A stretch of DNA of 42,113 nt from Candidatus Micrarchaeia archaeon. Its GTDB lineage: Archaea > Micrarchaeota > Micrarchaeia > Anstonellales > JAHKLY01. The stretch covers positions 48,758 to 90,870 of the forward strand of contig JBAZFO010000002.1 in NCBI GenBank assembly GCA_041653315.1, read 5' to 3'. Shown here in pieces: positions 41,328 to 42,113 of this stretch; the first letter of the stretch is position 1, and each line of letters starts with the position of its first letter. The notes beneath the pieces were generated by a model, which had not been told where the DNA came from, did no database searches, and saw only the letters and a list, made by a program, of their open reading frames with translations. The translations under genes were made by a program, and so were the position numbers.

Positions 41328-42113
41328 ATGAAATTTGGTTTTATGCCCCAATTTGGAGAAGATTTATTTTCTGAAATAGAATTTGCTAAAAAACATTTTG
41401 ATTTTTTTGAACTAACTTTGCAAGATGATTTATTTATATATACACAAGAATATATTGTTAAAATAAAAGAAGCATTAGGAAATTTTGAAATATTAGGTCA
41501 TTTGCATTGGGAAATTGATTTATCAGAACAAAATATAAAATTTAATCAAATAAATAAAAATATAGAAATATTTAAAAAATTAAAAATAAATAAATTGACA
41601 GTTCATCCTTCTGTTAATAAAACATTAACTTTAGATAAATTAAGAGAAAATAATATTAAAAACTTAACAAAAATAACTGATATTTGTAAAGATAATAAAA
41701 TTCTTTTGTGTATTGAAAATATTTCTGAAGCGCCTTTTAATAAAGCTGAGGAAATGGAATATCTAATAAAACATATTCCTAATTCAAACATTACTTTTGA
41801 TGTAGGTCATGCATTGAAAATATCAGAAGAAGAATTTAACAATTTTTTAAAATTAGAAAATATAAAACATATTCATTTACATAATGTTATTGAAGATAAA
41901 GACCACATATTTTTTTATAAAAAAGAGAATTTACTAAATAGGCTAGACAAATTAAAAAACGCGCTAAATTTGGATACAATTACATTAGAAATGTTTGCAA
42001 ATATAAAAAATGATAAGTTTCATTATAAAATCAGTAAAGAAGAAAGACATAAATTATTATTAAAACAAGTAGCTTGGATTAATCTGTTTAAAAATAGTTA
42101 TCAGAACCTGGAG
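41328..42113 (+). CDS. Sugar-isomerase/AP-endonuclease-type TIM barrel (3' truncated by window)
   Basis: 262 codons are open from the ATG at 41328 to the last base, so the 3' end is outside the window. The protein starts MKFGFMPQFGEDLFSEIEFAKK and shows the successive TIM-barrel strands of the xylose-isomerase-like superfamily: LGHLHWEIDLS, LTVHPSVN, LLCIENIS with the metal-ligand Glu, ITFDVGHALK, HIHLHNV and LEMFA. His, Glu and Asp residues at strand ends fit a metal site. The substrate (sugar, or DNA as in endonuclease IV) cannot be told. An AT box lies about 25 bp before the ATG. Confidence 0.8.
   Translation, partial: MKFGFMPQFGEDLFSEIEFAKKHFDFFELTLQDDLFIYTQEYIVKIKEALGNFEILGHLHWEIDLSEQNIKFNQINKNIEIFKKLKINKLTVHPSVNKTLTLDKLRENNIKNLTKITDICKDNKILLCIENISEAPFNKAEEMEYLIKHIPNSNITFDVGHALKISEEEFNNFLKLENIKHIHLHNVIEDKDHIFFYKKENLLNRLDKLKNALNLDTITLEMFANIKNDKFHYKISKEERHKLLLKQVAWINLFKNSYQNLE

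Overview
The window is a gene-dense, very AT-rich stretch of an archaeal chromosome. Archaeal identity rests on TFE-alpha, RNA polymerase subunit K, an archaeal-type PheS, a thermosome subunit, Trm56, Taw1 (wyosine synthesis), a geranylgeranyl diphosphate synthase, a geranylgeranyl reductase and two tRNA genes with introns. Short spacers, overlapping gene ends, many small membrane-anchored proteins of unknown function and an acetate kinase/phosphotransacetylase pair suggest a DPANN lineage of the Woesearchaeota/Pacearchaeota kind. That placement is an inference and no marker phylogeny was run. TAA and TGA both act as stops. No rRNA, CRISPR array, transposase or prophage block was seen.

Layout. 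1-3679: a membrane-protein tail, an anchored thioredoxin-like protein, a small metallopeptidase, a MIP18-type protein and CysS. 3682-3898: two adjacent DNA elements, each able to fold as a four-way cloverleaf (an outer stem around three hairpins), between two convergent genes. 3907-10307: a membrane hydrolase, a large fibronectin/Ig-like surface protein, GGPP synthase, a PRC-barrel protein, an orphan small protein with a possible Cas2-like fold and a DsbA/GILT-like lipoprotein. 10343-12363: a KaiC-like pseudo-ATPase, a roadblock protein and RNase Z. 12346-18545: unknown and secreted proteins, PheS, a metallo-beta-lactamase-fold hydrolase and a DRG GTPase. 18589-23027: a secretion/pilus-type ATPase, a TraB protein with a winged-helix partner and a small gene with a possible frameshift, behind an 11-bp tandem repeat. 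23161-26733: an information-processing cluster with tRNA-Lys(CTT) (intron in the T-loop), trm56, tfe with a lysine-rich extension, initiator tRNA-Met (canonical intron), taw1 and a 24-residue Lys/Ala peptide. 26841-31515: a secreted Lon-type protease, a transglutaminase-like protein, ferredoxin plus geranylgeranyl reductase, a PH-domain membrane protein and rpoK. 32283-42113: thermosome, ThiI, RNase HII, a second PRC-barrel protein, secreted unknowns, acetate kinase, an HD hydrolase, phosphotransacetylase and a TIM-barrel protein cut by the window end.

How the genes fit together. Much of the window serves tRNA: two tRNA genes, two synthetases (CysS, PheS), 3' processing (RNase Z) and modification (Trm56, Taw1, ThiI). 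A second theme is archaeal lipid synthesis: GGPP synthase makes the C20 chain, and the ferredoxin/GGR pair probably saturates it. Pta and AckA can convert acetyl-CoA to acetate with ATP formation. Two kinds of start are visible. Genes behind their own promoter often have a TATA-like box about 25 nt before the ATG, which implies leaderless mRNA. Operon-internal genes, and some first genes, carry GGTGAT-type Shine-Dalgarno sites. All functional calls come from reading motifs by eye; no database search or folding program was available.
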